From NCBI GenBank assembly GCA_013397115.1, contig VWZW01006824.1, forward strand, positions 669,088-733,087: a stretch of DNA of 64,000 nucleotides, read 5' to 3'. This DNA comes from Edolisoma coerulescens. Lineage: Eukaryota; Chordata; Aves; Passeriformes; Campephagidae. Shown one piece after another: positions 11,401 through 23,257 of the stretch. Position 1 is the first letter of the stretch. Each line of letters begins with the position of its first letter. The notes below the pieces were generated by a model, which did no database searches, was not told where the DNA came from, and saw nothing but the letters and a program-made list of their open reading frames with translations. Made by a program: the position numbers and the translations under genes.

Positions 11401-14400
11401 GCTGTCTGGAGGAATCCAATGGTATCAAAGGCTACCCCACTCCTAGGGCTTCTCCTGAAGCAGCAGATCCATGGACATACCAGGCATCCTGGCAGCTCCA
11501 GCAGCTAGAGTTGGCTGGGAGGATGTCCTGTGTAGAGACAAATCTCAGAACGGCTTGGGTTGGAAGGGACCTTAAAGCCCATCCAGTGCCACCCCCTGCC
11601 ATGGGCAGGGACACCTTCCACTAGCCCAGGCTGCTCCAAGCCCCGTCCAGCCTGGCCTTGGACACCTCCATGGATGGGGCAGCCACAAACTGAGCAATCT
11701 GTGCCACAAATCCAGTCTATTTACGGGAAAATCCATGCAGACAACTGATCTAGTCCACAGCCATGAAGCACAGGGCCCTCTCCACCTCACACAAACCACT
11801 CATTGTTACATACAAGGGAATTGTTACTAATGGGATGTAAATATAAACAAGGCACTGAACAGAAAGACAAAGTGCAAAAGAAAAGCCATTTACCTTCCAC
11901 CATATTGCCCTCTTTCTGGAAAACCCTCTCTTCACACCACTGACAGTGGATGAGGTATCGGACCTTCTTTGCCGAATCGTCCGCAGGGGTCGGGCCCCGT
12001 AAAACTCTGACCACCACCAGAACAAAGTGTTCTAGAGCTACTGCCAGCAGCACTTCAATGCCTTTGTTACAGCGAGCTGCAGCTCTAGGGGAAAAACACA
12101 CACAAAACCCAAATTGTACTGAATTCAGCAGGCAAACACTGCCATGGACACTTGAACCTGCTGCGCAGTTCTTGAGCTCATTCACTTCCTAGAGAGAGGT
12201 ACTGAAGATTTGAGAGATCAGGAGGAAGTGCTCTTTCTGAAGTGCCTCATTTTGTGTCCTTCCTGGCAGGCCAAGCAAATCTAATTTTACTTTTTTTTAT
12301 CACAGCTAGAAATATTGGTCTGCCACCTGCATCACCACATGCGGAGGAAGAGGACAAGGGAAATCTAAACACGTTCAGGTCAACATTTGTGCTCTGGCAT
12401 TCTCAAAATCTCTGGTGATTTCATTTCCTCCTCATCTTTCCCAAGCAGTGGTCCCATCCTCTTGCCTGTACCTTTTTTCTCCAATTAGGTTTTATGTCTT
12501 GATTTATTTAACAGACTGAGTTTACTGAGAGTATCTAATGCAAATAACTAATTTCACAAGTAAGTAATCACATCCATCTTTTGAACCTCAAGTATGAGGA
12601 TCTGCAGTGAACATCAGGTTCCACTGAAGCAAGTCTAACTGAAATGCTTAGCTAGAAGCCATTCAAGCAGTTTAATTTGTATTTATAAAGTCCTATGGAG
12701 CTCTAAAATGGCAAAACTGATAGAGAAATAGAAGAGTTTGCAAGTCTGGGTATTTTTTTTTTCATGTAACCATCCCACCCCCCCTACCCTACTGATGCAT
12801 TTTTACCTTGCCCAGTCACCAATTATTTCTAATAAGTACCTAATAATTTTTTACCCTCTTTGGAGCTGGTTTAGCAGTACCTTGTGACAGCAGCAATTAC
12901 AGTCCTGGCTGCCAGCTCCTTGTAGTACTCTGTTCTGACAATATTGCAGCCATAGTGACGCAGGGCCACGTGCTGAGCCTTGGCATACAGGGAGCTGATG
13001 TCTGTGGATGTCAACGACACAATCCCAAGGTTCCTCACATTTCTAAAGGCTGAGTCCAGGTAATTCACAGAAGTTCCAAAGGGGTCCAAATGGCTAAAAA
13101 GAAAGGAAGTTCCACTGAGTGTCTAAAAATGCTCCAGAGTCTAGCTTTACACTGAGGAAAACACTGTTATATAACCTTCACCTACAGTCACATTTAAAAC
13201 AGAAAGAAGGAAGAGGACTAAAACTTCCAGCACTGCTTAGATCTGGATGTTAATCACTAATAATACAAAAAAAAAATCCCATATTTTGATGTCTGTATAG
13301 GGTTTGACTGTATGCATCTATATACTCAACCTGGAAGAGCCAGACTGCTTTAATTCAAAGTTAATATGCTGCAAAATGGATAAAACCAAGAGATGCAATA
13401 AACAGCAGGCAAAGGTATGAATTTTCAACTAAGAGAAGTTTTAAAAAAACCCCAAACTGATTTGGCATTTCCCTTCAGCAAACAGACAATGAAGTTATAA
13501 AAAAACCCCAGCCTGTCTTAAAATTTTCATGTATATTTATGACCCATTCTGGATGTCAGGAAGACCAATATTTTTCCATCACTTTCTAAAACATTTAAGA
13601 TTAAAGTTCTGTCCCCACACCACTTCTGGGACAACAAAATTACATTTCAAGTGACTGCTGGTTGATTCTTTTATCATTCAAATTTCTCCAAATAATCATA
13701 TCCTGGGAAGTGGGGTGGGGTGTGTCATTACCAAACCATAAAATTTTGACAGAAACATTCAACACTTACATAAAATCAAATGATCTCAAATGCATGATAA
13801 CATTGGCATCCATTTTTGTCACCTCAATGGTGTCACTATTTTCTTCTCCATCTCCCACAGTTTCATCATTGTCTTCTTCCTTAATGTTCAGCTTCACCTT
13901 CATCTTGTTTAAGTGACAATTTTCCTTAATCATTGTCACAGAATTTTCATTACAATCATTAATTGTAACTTTCACAGAACTTCTGAGGTGCTTTGCCCAC
14001 TGCAATCCCATGATACCTGAGGAAAAACAGAATTCATGGACTTTAAGACAACTGATTTTAAGAAGGCCCCTGAACTTTAATATTATTTACAGCCTTTTTA
14101 AAAGCCTTAATACAGCTTTAGACAGCTGGTTTTTTTGTACGGAAGCTCATGACTCCCTGCCTAAGAAAGAAAATTATTGTGTACCTCACATTATTTTTGA
14201 GTATGTGATGTCAGTTATGAATTTCTGCAGCTTCCTCCTACTGGATATTAAGCAAAATATTAAAGAAATGGACTTTACCAGTGGCACCAAAAGCATCCAA
14301 ACATTCAATGGGTTTGCGCTCCCCAGCAAGCACGGCCAGTGCACAGAATATCAATTGCCTGGAAGATAAAAAAGAATGGCCATAGTCTGTAAGTTGAGAG

Positions 14401-17400
14401 AACATTTTTACTTCCCCTACCTTATTTATTTCCCTTTAATGTAATATTGAAATATTTAAGCTAAACTCCACCTTTTACAGGGAAGAACTGTAAATCAAAA
14501 ACCTCAGCTATGCTGAAAAGTTGAATTCTACAGCAGCATATTCTTAAGCTAAAATCTACTAATTACAGAAAAATACTTAATTGCTTCAGAAATGACAGTA
14601 TTTCACATATAGTGTTCTTGGGTACAAATATTATTTGTCAAGAAGAGTTTTCTGATGAGAAACTCCCTTCTCCTGCCCTCTGAACAGAAGTTTCGCAGGA
14701 CTGCTTTCCAAAACACCTATTTTTCACTACAAACTCCCCACCCCTCTGGTGCATCCTCCCACTCCCTCTTCTCTCACCTGTTGAGTTTCATTTTAGGATT
14801 AAAATAGGAATCTGTTTTCTGGGGTGTGGAGTGGTTGGGAAGAACCTGCACATCTGTGGCTGACTCTTTCACCACTTCGTAAGATGACTTGGGAGCACGA
14901 ACTGAAACAAGTCATTGAGGCGGAAGGAAAGAATCGGTGAGAACTGAAATTAATATTAACACTGCTGGTAAATTACACTGAAAAACTGCTCCCATAAAGC
15001 AAGAAGTCTGGGTTCTGCTGCAGTCCAACCAGCACATGGACCAGTTAACAAGGATGAGGGGGGAAGCAGGCAACAATTTATCTTCTAATCTCAAAAGTGG
15101 CAGATAAGGATCATGCTCTACCACAATTTTCTTCTCATAAAACATCAGATTTGTTTCTCAGTTGGGCTCTTATGTATCCACTCTGGTTTAAGAAAGCCAG
15201 CCCCTGAGCCCGAGGCTTAGCACATTTGTTTTGCATGTTTAAACATAATACATTGCTAATTAACTAAAACCCTGGTAACATAGTCCTGAATATGTATCCA
15301 TGAACTGCAAAAATTCCTTGAAAATCCTTGATCTAATCTAAGTTATCAAATAGCCCCATGAAAAGTGCATAAACAGCACAAGTACATGGACACTTCCAGC
15401 ACCTGAGTTCTGTGTAAACAGTCTGTAGCAAAACAAGCTTTCAGATCTGGCAGCTGTAAGCACAAAGCTGCCATTCCTCTGAGCAATTCATCCCCAGTCT
15501 AAAATGCACCTAGGAACAACCAGGAAAAAGTTTTGTATCAGCTGGGTATCTTCCACTGCTCGCTCACCCTATCTCTCTCTCAGGGCTTTCAAACACACAA
15601 GTGGTGTATCTGCTCCACCTTCAGGGGCCCCAAGAGCTGCCAAATGCCTACAGAGCACAAAACCTCTGCATTTCTCCTCTCCCCGTGAGGAAAAACCGCC
15701 TCATGCATTTTGTTAAAAAAATGCTAAATGGGCCATTCTTTACTCACAGCTCTGAAGGGAAGCACACAGAGATCAATCTATTTCACAGCACAAACTCCAT
15801 AAAGACATGGAATATGGTACTACCATCACTTTTCAGACAGGCAAACTGATGCCCAGGCATGAAACTACTGGCATTCCAATTATTTAAAATGTTTTTAACA
15901 CTTGTTTATGCAAGTTTAGAAATCAAAGTCTCATTCTGGAAAAAGTCAGGTAGGATTGTAATTTACCAAAGAACTACTGACACCTCTATCATGACTCTCT
16001 GGGACTGAAAAAACATCACCTTGTTTTGGGAACCCAGGCTGGTGCAGTCTGGATAAAAAGCAAGGGATTTTTACACTGCAGAAAGATTTACTCCAGACTT
16101 TTTGTTCGGTGGATGCCACATCCCTCACTCTTTTGGAGACACATAAGCTGGTACTTCCAACATTAAGGGTGAGGGCAGTACTAGTTATCAGTAAGAACAC
16201 AGGAAATGGTCAATGCAAAACTAAATCACAACTCTGCTACAGCTCTGATGAAACAAAAGTTCTGAAATATTAAGGGCAGATTTTTCATTAGAAAAGCTAA
16301 CTCTGTTTCTGAATTTTACCCTTGTCTCCCACCCCTTATCACAGTTACTGCACGTGGTACATGACTGAAAAAGACTGAATGTTTCCTGTCAGTCAGAGCC
16401 CACCTGTGATAAACCTTGACTCAGTCTCTCCTTTATTGACGTGACGATTGATGTGACCTATCATGTCAGTTCTTCGTATGATGGTGGCTGAGCAGATGAT
16501 ACAGTGGTAATGAGCTCCCATCTTTGCCAGTGTCTGTAAAACAGGGTCTTTCACGTAGTTTCAGCATACATAAAACGTGGTTAAAGTAGAACTGAACACA
16601 GGCATATGACATCTGTCTGTTACCTCTAGAGCACTCAAAATACCTGGAATCTACAGCCAGAGCTGATCTAGGCAGCTGCCCCCCACACCAAGAGAGGTAC
16701 AACCACATTCAGCTACCCAAGGGGTCTATCACACACCCTGGACCAACAAGCTGTTGGCATCACACGTAGAGGAGCAAGATGTATTTGGTGACTAATCAGA
16801 TCTCTAAAGGTCCCCTCAGTCACCCAATTCCCCCACTTTGTACAGTGACAAGAATTTCTGTGATTCAGCATTTTTACCTGGTCTCCAACAAGGTTGGGTT
16901 TTACTGGCCGACAGGATAAGTGACAGATGCACATTCTGTACCCTGGAAAACAAATCCCATTCCAGGACAGTAAATGAACAGCCTGGCTGTGGCCTGCACC
17001 ACATGCTCTCACTTCAGATTTCACAGGACAGTAATAAGAGAACATCACCAATTATCTGGTACATTCACTCTCTGCACAGGGTAGTTTATCAGCTAATTAT
17101 ACATTTTAAATTTTATAATGCACAGTATCTACAATTTATTAAAATAAGTCTCTGAGCATCCTACAAAGCTACACCAAGTCTGCAGTTCAAGAGTACTTGT
17201 GAGTCTTTCACAAAAATATTGTTACCTGGCTAAAAGATTTGTGTGAGGACTCCCATAAAACATATGTTCCAGTTAACGAAAACCAAAATGAGGTACCTGA
17301 TGCTCCAGCTGGAACATTTATAGTTCAACTTTATCTTGCCCATCTTCTAAACAGTCACTTTATTTCCCACAAACCCAGAGACATGGATTTTTAGAAAACA

Positions 17401-20400
17401 CACACAGCTCACCTTCTTTTCCTTCCTAAACTTCTCGCAGGGATTTTAATGCATCTTACAAGCATATCACAGAGTTTATTAAAAAACAATTAAAGCTACT
17501 AAATACTGATACTACATAAATACTTCAAGTGTTTATCAGAACCCATGGAATCTTTATGATGCATCAAAACTGACCACACACGTGTGTCTGATTATTATTA
17601 ATATACTTTCATTGAAGTAGCTTTCATTACACACATATTTTAAATTTTATGGTAATTTTCATGACATGCCAAGCGATTGGTGGTGTTTTTCTAAAGAGAA
17701 AATGCACAACTGTAACCATTGTGGCTGGAGAAGAACAGAGTTATTTCACATTCACATTTTACATCCCACCTCAAAATTCATTCTGTCAAAATATGGTTCT
17801 AATTCAGAGCTGGTAACAAAATATTTAAATCAAGAGGAATTTTTAAAGATGAAACATAGAACATGCCAACAATTTCTTCTAGCATTTACTATTCAAACCC
17901 AAATGCCATTACCTTCAAATTCAACAGAAACTTTCCAGTGCAAATTCTGGAGGTGACGATGGAGTTTGTGGCTATAGCAAGCTTTGAATTTCTCCTCAGG
18001 ACACAACGGACAAGGCTTCTTTTCATCTGAAAATACAATTAAAAACTATGAGAAACATGAAATGCAGTTACCACTCGTGTTAGCTGAGATGCAGGCCAAG
18101 AGAAAAAAGGCTGAACATGAAATCAACACGAGTTAGAGATTAAATCCTCAGGGAACATTCTATTTCATGAACAAACTTTACATTTATGGGTTGCCTCTTT
18201 CTGCTCCATAGAATATAGACCAAAATCACTATAACTTTAAAAATCATTAACTTCTACAACCTTTGGGTTTTGGTTTCTAGTATTTTTTACTCCAGCAACA
18301 TGTGGCTAATGAAACTTCTAAAAAGTACTGAGGAACAACAGAACTTTACAGATGACACGCAGAGACTTGAAATGTTTTAAAAAAAAACCAAACCAAAACC
18401 CCCACAAATTAGGAGGTTAGAACAAGACTTTGTTGTTCCAACTCCTGGATCTTTTGGATAAAACAAGCAGCTGACATCTCTTTAAGCTGTAAAAAAAGGC
18501 AATATACCCTATGTCAATTAATTTTGAAAAATATAAAATAAAAAATAATTCTTGAAAATCCTGCATGTGAGACACAAAAAGCAAAGGCAAGGCTGTGTAA
18601 CAAAGGTGTTGAAGCCCTTGAAGTACTAACCTAAATAAAAACTAGCCGAATATCAAACAACCTCTCAGGCAGAATCCAGAAGAAAAACAAGAGAATAAAT
18701 CAAAAAGCCCTTTTTTACAAAACCCCTAGTCTTTAAATATCATAAATATATGTAATCTGTTAAAGATAAAATCTGAAGGAAAATGTAAATACCTGTAACA
18801 CAAAGATCTGTGTTCTGAGACACTGCTGTGGAAAACTCACCTTCTCTCAGGTCAGCCAGTTTCTCTAGATCAGCAAGGTGTCTCTGAATTGAAATATGTT
18901 TGTCTAAAAAAAACCCCAGAAATATCTAGAAGTTAAACATTCTTAGTTTAAAAGCTGCTTTTAGTTTACTGCTACTTTTCTATGCATCATTTCAAATCTA
19001 GCACTATTAGAAAACAACTGTAGTAACAATTCAAATACTTGTTTTTATCCTTTAACTTCCATGGCAGCAGGAATGACTGCAAAAATTATCCCCAGAATGG
19101 CTCTTTAATAAGATCCATGTATTTTCATATATTCCTACTTCTTTTTGATACTGACACACAAACTTTCTCAGATTGGAAAGACCCTCATTTGAAAAAAAAA
19201 CAGCTGGAAAGATGCAGTCTCATTCCCTTTACACCTGGTTTTACTGCTCAGCATTGTTAGTGAATGCAAATCTTGCAAGAAAGCAGTACAAAAACATCCT
19301 ATGAACTGACTGGAAAAACTAAATATCAACTAGAAGGGGACCAAGTTTAAGAACAATTATTCACTGTGGAGCCAGGATACATTAAGTTCTACCTTTTTTT
19401 TTTCTTTCCCTTAGTAAACAGTTTAACCTTTAAATTTACGACCTAATTTTTCAACTTATCAGTCAGAATTTGCCAATACCAAAAAATTTAGGTTGAAATA
19501 TGCTTAATTGATTCCAGCACACAGAACACTCCACTTCATTGTAACACAGATTCTGTAGCAACTTTAACCTTTACAATGTTTTTACAGGATAAATCTTCAG
19601 GTTTTCTTACGCAAGACAAAGCAACTGGTCCGTGTGCTCAGGATACAGGGGTGAGTTTTAAAATGAGATTTCACACATTCCCTTTACCTTTCCTCCCTAC
19701 TATTTCTACCTTTCCTCAAGCACATGACACAAATATTAAGAGTTTATAAGCAAACCTCTCGGGTAATCAGACGATACATCCAAAATGTTGCTATCAGATT
19801 CCCTTGGGCGTTCTTCCTCCGCTCCTTTTTCTTCAGCTTCCAATTCTGACTCAGGAATTTTCACATCCAGGTTGTTGCTTTTCACTTTTTCAGAGACCAC
19901 CACACCATCTTAAAACCAAACAAAAACCCAGTTGAAAGTGTTGTTGATGTAACTGAACTATACAAACACATTCATTTATTTCCAATAATCTGGTGCTGAC
20001 TACAAGCATGAAGGAGGAAAGAAAATTATGTAGGAAAATTGTATGAGATGAATTATCACTCCAATTATCCTTGGAAACCACTGTGGAATAATGCCATCCT
20101 GGACAGCTGAAACGACTATTCACACATCAGTATCGGATGTTTAAGGTGAACAAAATAACACACGTTATTTTCTGGCAGGATGCAGTAAAACAAGGCAAAG
20201 CAGGCAAGGAGGAGCTCCAAATTCTCCTAACAATTTACTGTGGGCTAAGAAAGTTTTGTAACAGTTTAGAACAGTTCATGATTCAAACAATATGAAAGAA
20301 GAAGGGATTAAGGCAGGAATTTGCTATCAGCAGAGATGAGGGTAAGTGCTGGTGCCATCAGCATTTGCAAATGAATGACTTCCTGGGGCAGTCTGAGATG

Positions 20401-22655
20401 GGCCTGGTGAAGAATTTCAAGCACTTGAAGAGGCTGATAGATGTGGCAACAAAATGATGAGAATAGTCAAGTGCCCAAGTCAAACCCGGGGAAAACAACT
20501 GAAGGAAGAGGTAGAAATCCCCAGAAGGGGTGGTCCGACCCCTCTCCAAGGGACACTAGGAAGCACTAGGAAAGGATGCCTGCACGTGTATCTCTCAATA
20601 CTGCCAAGGGACAGGTGGGACGAGGGAAGTTTCAACCACGGGTAACACGAAATAACAAAGCCCTGGCATCGCTTTGCAATTACTGAGGAGCAACAGAGCA
20701 GGCCAAGGCTTTTCAGCCTGGATGGGACAGATGTTTCCAAGACCAGGAGGTGCAGAGAGAGCACAAAAAGCAACCACGTGCTGTCCATCCCAAGACAGAA
20801 AATGGGATGCACCACACGGAGAAAATACAGAGCTACAAACTGGTTTGAGTCGGAAGTTATTTCCAGAGGATCCAGGAATGGCTCTCTGGATGGGGCATGG
20901 AGCAACCTAGGATACTGGAAGCAGTCCCTGCCTGGGGCAGGGGCTGGAATGGGATGGACTTTAAGGTCCCTTCCAACCCAAACCATTCCATGATTCTCTG
21001 ATTTCGCTGGTCTTCCCTGTCCACTTACTCCTGATCAGAACTTAAAACAGGCTGCAAGGATCTTACAGCAGTTCTTCAGATTCCCCTGAGCTACTTTTGT
21101 TTGTTTTCTTTTAAACATTGCTGTTGGGTAGAAATATCTGTTATTATGAAAACAAAATAGAAAAAGGAAATGGAAGGGATACCTCAATACAAGGGCTCAA
21201 GAAACTGAAAAAACAGAAGCACAGAGTAAAATTATTCTACCTACCTTAAAATCTATCAGGAGGTGCATTGCCAGGCAGAGATTGTTACTGTGTTCCTCAC
21301 AGACCTGTTTTAAGCTGACAACTAACCTAAGAAAAACTTGCATGGAGGCTACTACTCCATTAAAATGTTGCAGGATTCCTGCTGATAGTTTCTACATGCT
21401 TTATTAATATAAAGATAGAAAGAAAACGAGTAAATAAAAGGATGTTTGGTAAGAAATCCCTAATAGCTATTGGTCAGCTGCGAGAAAAGTGGAAACAGTT
21501 ATAAAAATGCATAGTGAGAGCACAGCAGTAACAAAAAACCAGCAGAGTTGGACAGGCTGCATCTTCAGAGCACGTGGAGAGATTAAAATGGTTGAATAGG
21601 ATAATATGCGTATATGTAAAAAAATACAGTTAATATGTAAATACACATGGAGAGAGGTAAACTTTCACACAGAATGATGAAGAAAAGCAGGCTGCTACCC
21701 AACCAAGACCTCAGGATTTTTTAAATGCCCACCAGGAACCACTGATTACGCACAAACAGAATAACGCTTCAGAGAGCCTAAAGTATACTTAAACGAGAAA
21801 AAGAACTAATTAGAAGAGTCATTTCACTCGAACCGTAAGGCTGCAGCAGCAAAGGGCTGGCAGCAAGGGTTCACTTGGGGGGCTGGAAATCCAGCAAAAC
21901 CAGTTTACAGAATCCCAGAGCGGGTCAGGTCGGAAGGACCACGGTGGTCCAACCCCCCTGCTTCAGCAGGGTTATCCCTGAGCACATGGCGCAAACACGT
22001 TTTGGTTTAAAATACTGCGGGGAAAGATGCGCGGCTGAGCCCGCGCGGCTCACGCCGCACCCCGGGCTCCTCACAGGACCTCACGGAATAATAAATGATT
22101 ACCAAAGACAAAGTAGCGTTAGCTTTGGGGAAGAAAGAAGGGACAGGAGCGCGGGTTCGAGCGGCGCGAGGCCCAGCGGGAACACGCGTGGCCCCGCACC
22201 GAGCCGGGAAAACGGGAGAACCGGGAATCTGCGTCTCCCAGGGCTCCCCGGCGCGGGCGGGAAGCGGCCCCGGGGTGTGAATTCAAACCTGCCCGGGGTG
22301 TGAATTCAAACCCGCCCGGGCTCCGCATGGCGCCCGCCCGCCCTAAGCCCCAGCACGGCGGGCCCGGCTCCCCCCGCCCGCCTGATCCCTGCCCGCTCTC
22401 ACTGAGCGCCGCCGGCTCGCCGCCGCCCTCATGGTCATGGCCGTGGTTCTCCTCCTCCTCCTCCTGCTGCTCCAGCAGCCGCCCCAATGCGGCCTCCGCT
22501 GCCTCTGCCGCTGNCTGCCGTCCCTCAGCCCCCCGTGGAGAGGCTCCCTCAGAGCCCGGTGCTGCCCGCGCCTCAGGGCGGAGCCTCTCCCGGGCTCCCT
22601 TGCTTCGGTGTGGGATCTGGGAATCGCCTCGGGAGCTCCGGGTAAAGCCTTCCAC
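8491..22655 (-). CDS. TRMT1L: TRMT1L, TRM1-like zinc-finger tRNA guanine-N2-methyltransferase
   Basis: Fifteen coding exons, in transcript order: 22655-22403 (start unresolved), 19908-19756, 18903-18841, 18026-17913, 16942-16878, 16533-16404, 14901-14778, 14358-14279, 14016-13770, 13093-12881, 12084-11894, 10602-10524, 9837-9671, 9055-8929, 8806-8491. Exons 2-15 plus one base of exon 1 make 690 codons including the stop. Exon 4 has a C2H2 finger (CPLCPEEKFKACYSHKLHRH) and exon 6 a second (CIICSATIIRRTDMIGHINRH). Exons 8-9 carry the SAM-binding DAFGATGIMGLQWAKH, and exons 9-10 join to DFIHLDPFGT, the class I methyltransferase catalytic loop. Later exons hold TRM1 motifs (LVVVRVLRGPT, PLWSGALFNTGFLRRML, HPPFYYNIHRHSIKGM, RTHFDPMGVRT). 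TRM1 enzymes N2-dimethylate guanosine in tRNA; TRMT1L is reported to act on tRNA-Tyr near position 26/27. Human protein is about 733 aa. No in-frame ATG is visible in exon 1. Confidence 0.93.
11543..11710 (-). repeat. CR1-type LINE 3' fragment in TRMT1L intron
   Basis: It starts with CTCAGAACGGCTTGGGTTGG, followed by GGGACCTTAAAGCCCATCC and the CCCTGCCATGGGCAGGGACA core. It ends near GAGCAATCTGTGCCACAAA, where the element looks internally shortened (GGATGGGGCAGCCACAAAC). It lies between TRMT1L exons 11 and 12 in the transcript sense of the gene. Confidence 0.85.
20845..21003 (+). repeat. CR1-type LINE 3' end in TRMT1L intron 1
   Basis: It contains AGAGGATCCAGGAATGGCTC, GGAGCAACCTAGGATACTGG, TTTAAGGTCCCTTCCAACCC and a terminal ATTCCATGATTCTCTGATTT, the degenerate 8-bp tail repeat of CR1. 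Sense orientation is plus, so it is antisense to TRMT1L. Confidence 0.8.
21908..21998 (-). repeat. CR1 3' fragment (different subfamily) upstream of CpG island
   Basis: The read AGAATCCCAGAGCGGGTCAG, GGTCGGAAGGACCACGGTGG, CCAACCCCCCTGCTTCAGCA matches the reverse complement of the CR1 group with 'ccaacccccctgctcaagcaggg'. The copy near 27537 belongs to the same group. It abuts the CpG-rich promoter. Confidence 0.7.
22269..22314. repeat. Two-copy 23-bp tandem duplication in the promoter CpG island
   Basis: CCCGGGGTGTGAATTCAAAC plus CTG at 22269-22291 is followed immediately by the same unit with CCG at 22292-22314, a single mismatch between copies. It lies in TRMT1L intron 1 just beyond the exon 1 donor, within the shared promoter. 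The near identity points to a recent duplication. Confidence 0.9.
22514..22514. other. Single ambiguous base (n) in TRMT1L exon 1
   Basis: The base is undetermined and lies inside the reading frame of TRMT1L exon 1 (…GRQ-X-AAEAAEAALGR…). High GC here makes local sequencing error, including small indels, plausible. Confidence 0.99.
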
Positions 22656-22804
22656 AGCTCGCCTGAGCTTCCTGTTGGTGTGCGCTGGTCTGTGTGGAGG
22701 GTGGCGGGGCTGCTGGGGATGTCACTGTAGTTCCTCCATCCTCGGGAGGGAGCGAAGGCGACAGTCACGTAGTCGGGACTGCCTTAGAGAGATACGGCTT
22801 CAGT

Positions 22805-22965
22805 TGGGTTGGAAAAGCCTTCCAAAGCCATCGAGTCCAAGCTGTGCCCGATCCCCACCCTGTCCCCAGCCCAGAGCACTGAGTGCCACGTCCAGGCCTT
22901 CCTTGGACACCGCCGCGGATGGGGACTCCAAACCTCCCTGGGCAGCCCCTGCCAGCGTCCGATGG
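22805..22965 (-). repeat. CR1 3' fragment downstream of the shared promoter
   Basis: The order GTTGGGTTGGAAAAGCCTTC, CAAAGCCATCGAGTCCAAGC, GAGTGCCACGTCCAGGCCTT and AACCTCCCTGGGCAGCCCCT matches the reverse complement of the CR1 group with 'ggttggaaaagacctccaagatcatcgagtccaa'. It sits between the CpG island and the SWT1 start codon, in the likely SWT1 5' intron. Confidence 0.8.
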
Positions 22966-23199
22966 TCTTAAAACTTGGTTATACGACTGAGTGTTAAAGG
23001 ATGCTTGTTTCTGTTTGTTTGCTGGTACAAAATAAGTGTCTCTGGGGAGGTGTAATCACTGTGCTTTCTGCTCTGGCGTTCCCTTAGATATGAATAATTA
23101 ACCGTGTTGAGATCTGCTGTGGCTCTGTAATGAGAAAACAAAAAAAGACTATTAAAGTATTTTTCTTTATGCAGTTAAATTTATTTTTACCTCGTCTAG

Positions 23200-23257
23200 A
23201 CCTAAAAATTTGACACAAGTAATAAAGACAACACACTTTTTTCCGAAGGATTTGAAG
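23200..23257 (+). other. SWT1: Probable 5' UTR part of the SWT1 start-codon exon
   Basis: A TCTAG acceptor-like site ends at 23199, and another (TATGCAG) ends at 23174, both preceded by T-rich sequence. The ATG at 23258 has an A at -3 (GAAGATGTC; A at -3 is a good context). The exon start is inferred, not shown. Confidence 0.4.

Larger units (their letters stand above)
22010..22800. promoter_or_regulatory. CpG-rich bidirectional promoter of TRMT1L (-) and SWT1 (+)
   Basis: This stretch is rich in G+C and in CpG dinucleotides, unlike the flanking AT-rich introns. It contains TRMT1L exon 1 and its donor (GCGCTCA|gtgaga on the minus strand at 22403/22402). The first SWT1 coding exon follows about 0.5 kb downstream on the opposite strand. 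A head-to-head arrangement over one CpG island is what I know for this pair in mammals. Transcription start sites cannot be placed from sequence alone. A 23-bp tandem duplication (22269-22314) and one ambiguous base (22514) lie inside. Confidence 0.75.

Noticed and set aside
16790..16885. Possible old CR1 tail (TCTCTAAAGGTCCCCTCAGT ... TTTCTGTGATTCAGC)
   Set aside because: Too diverged and short to separate from chance by eye, and it overlaps the end of TRMT1L exon 5.
22119..22971. Long plus-strand and alternative-frame ORFs across the CpG island
   Set aside because: Overlapping frames in GC-rich promoter sequence. Only the minus frame joining TRMT1L exon 2 in phase has family support.
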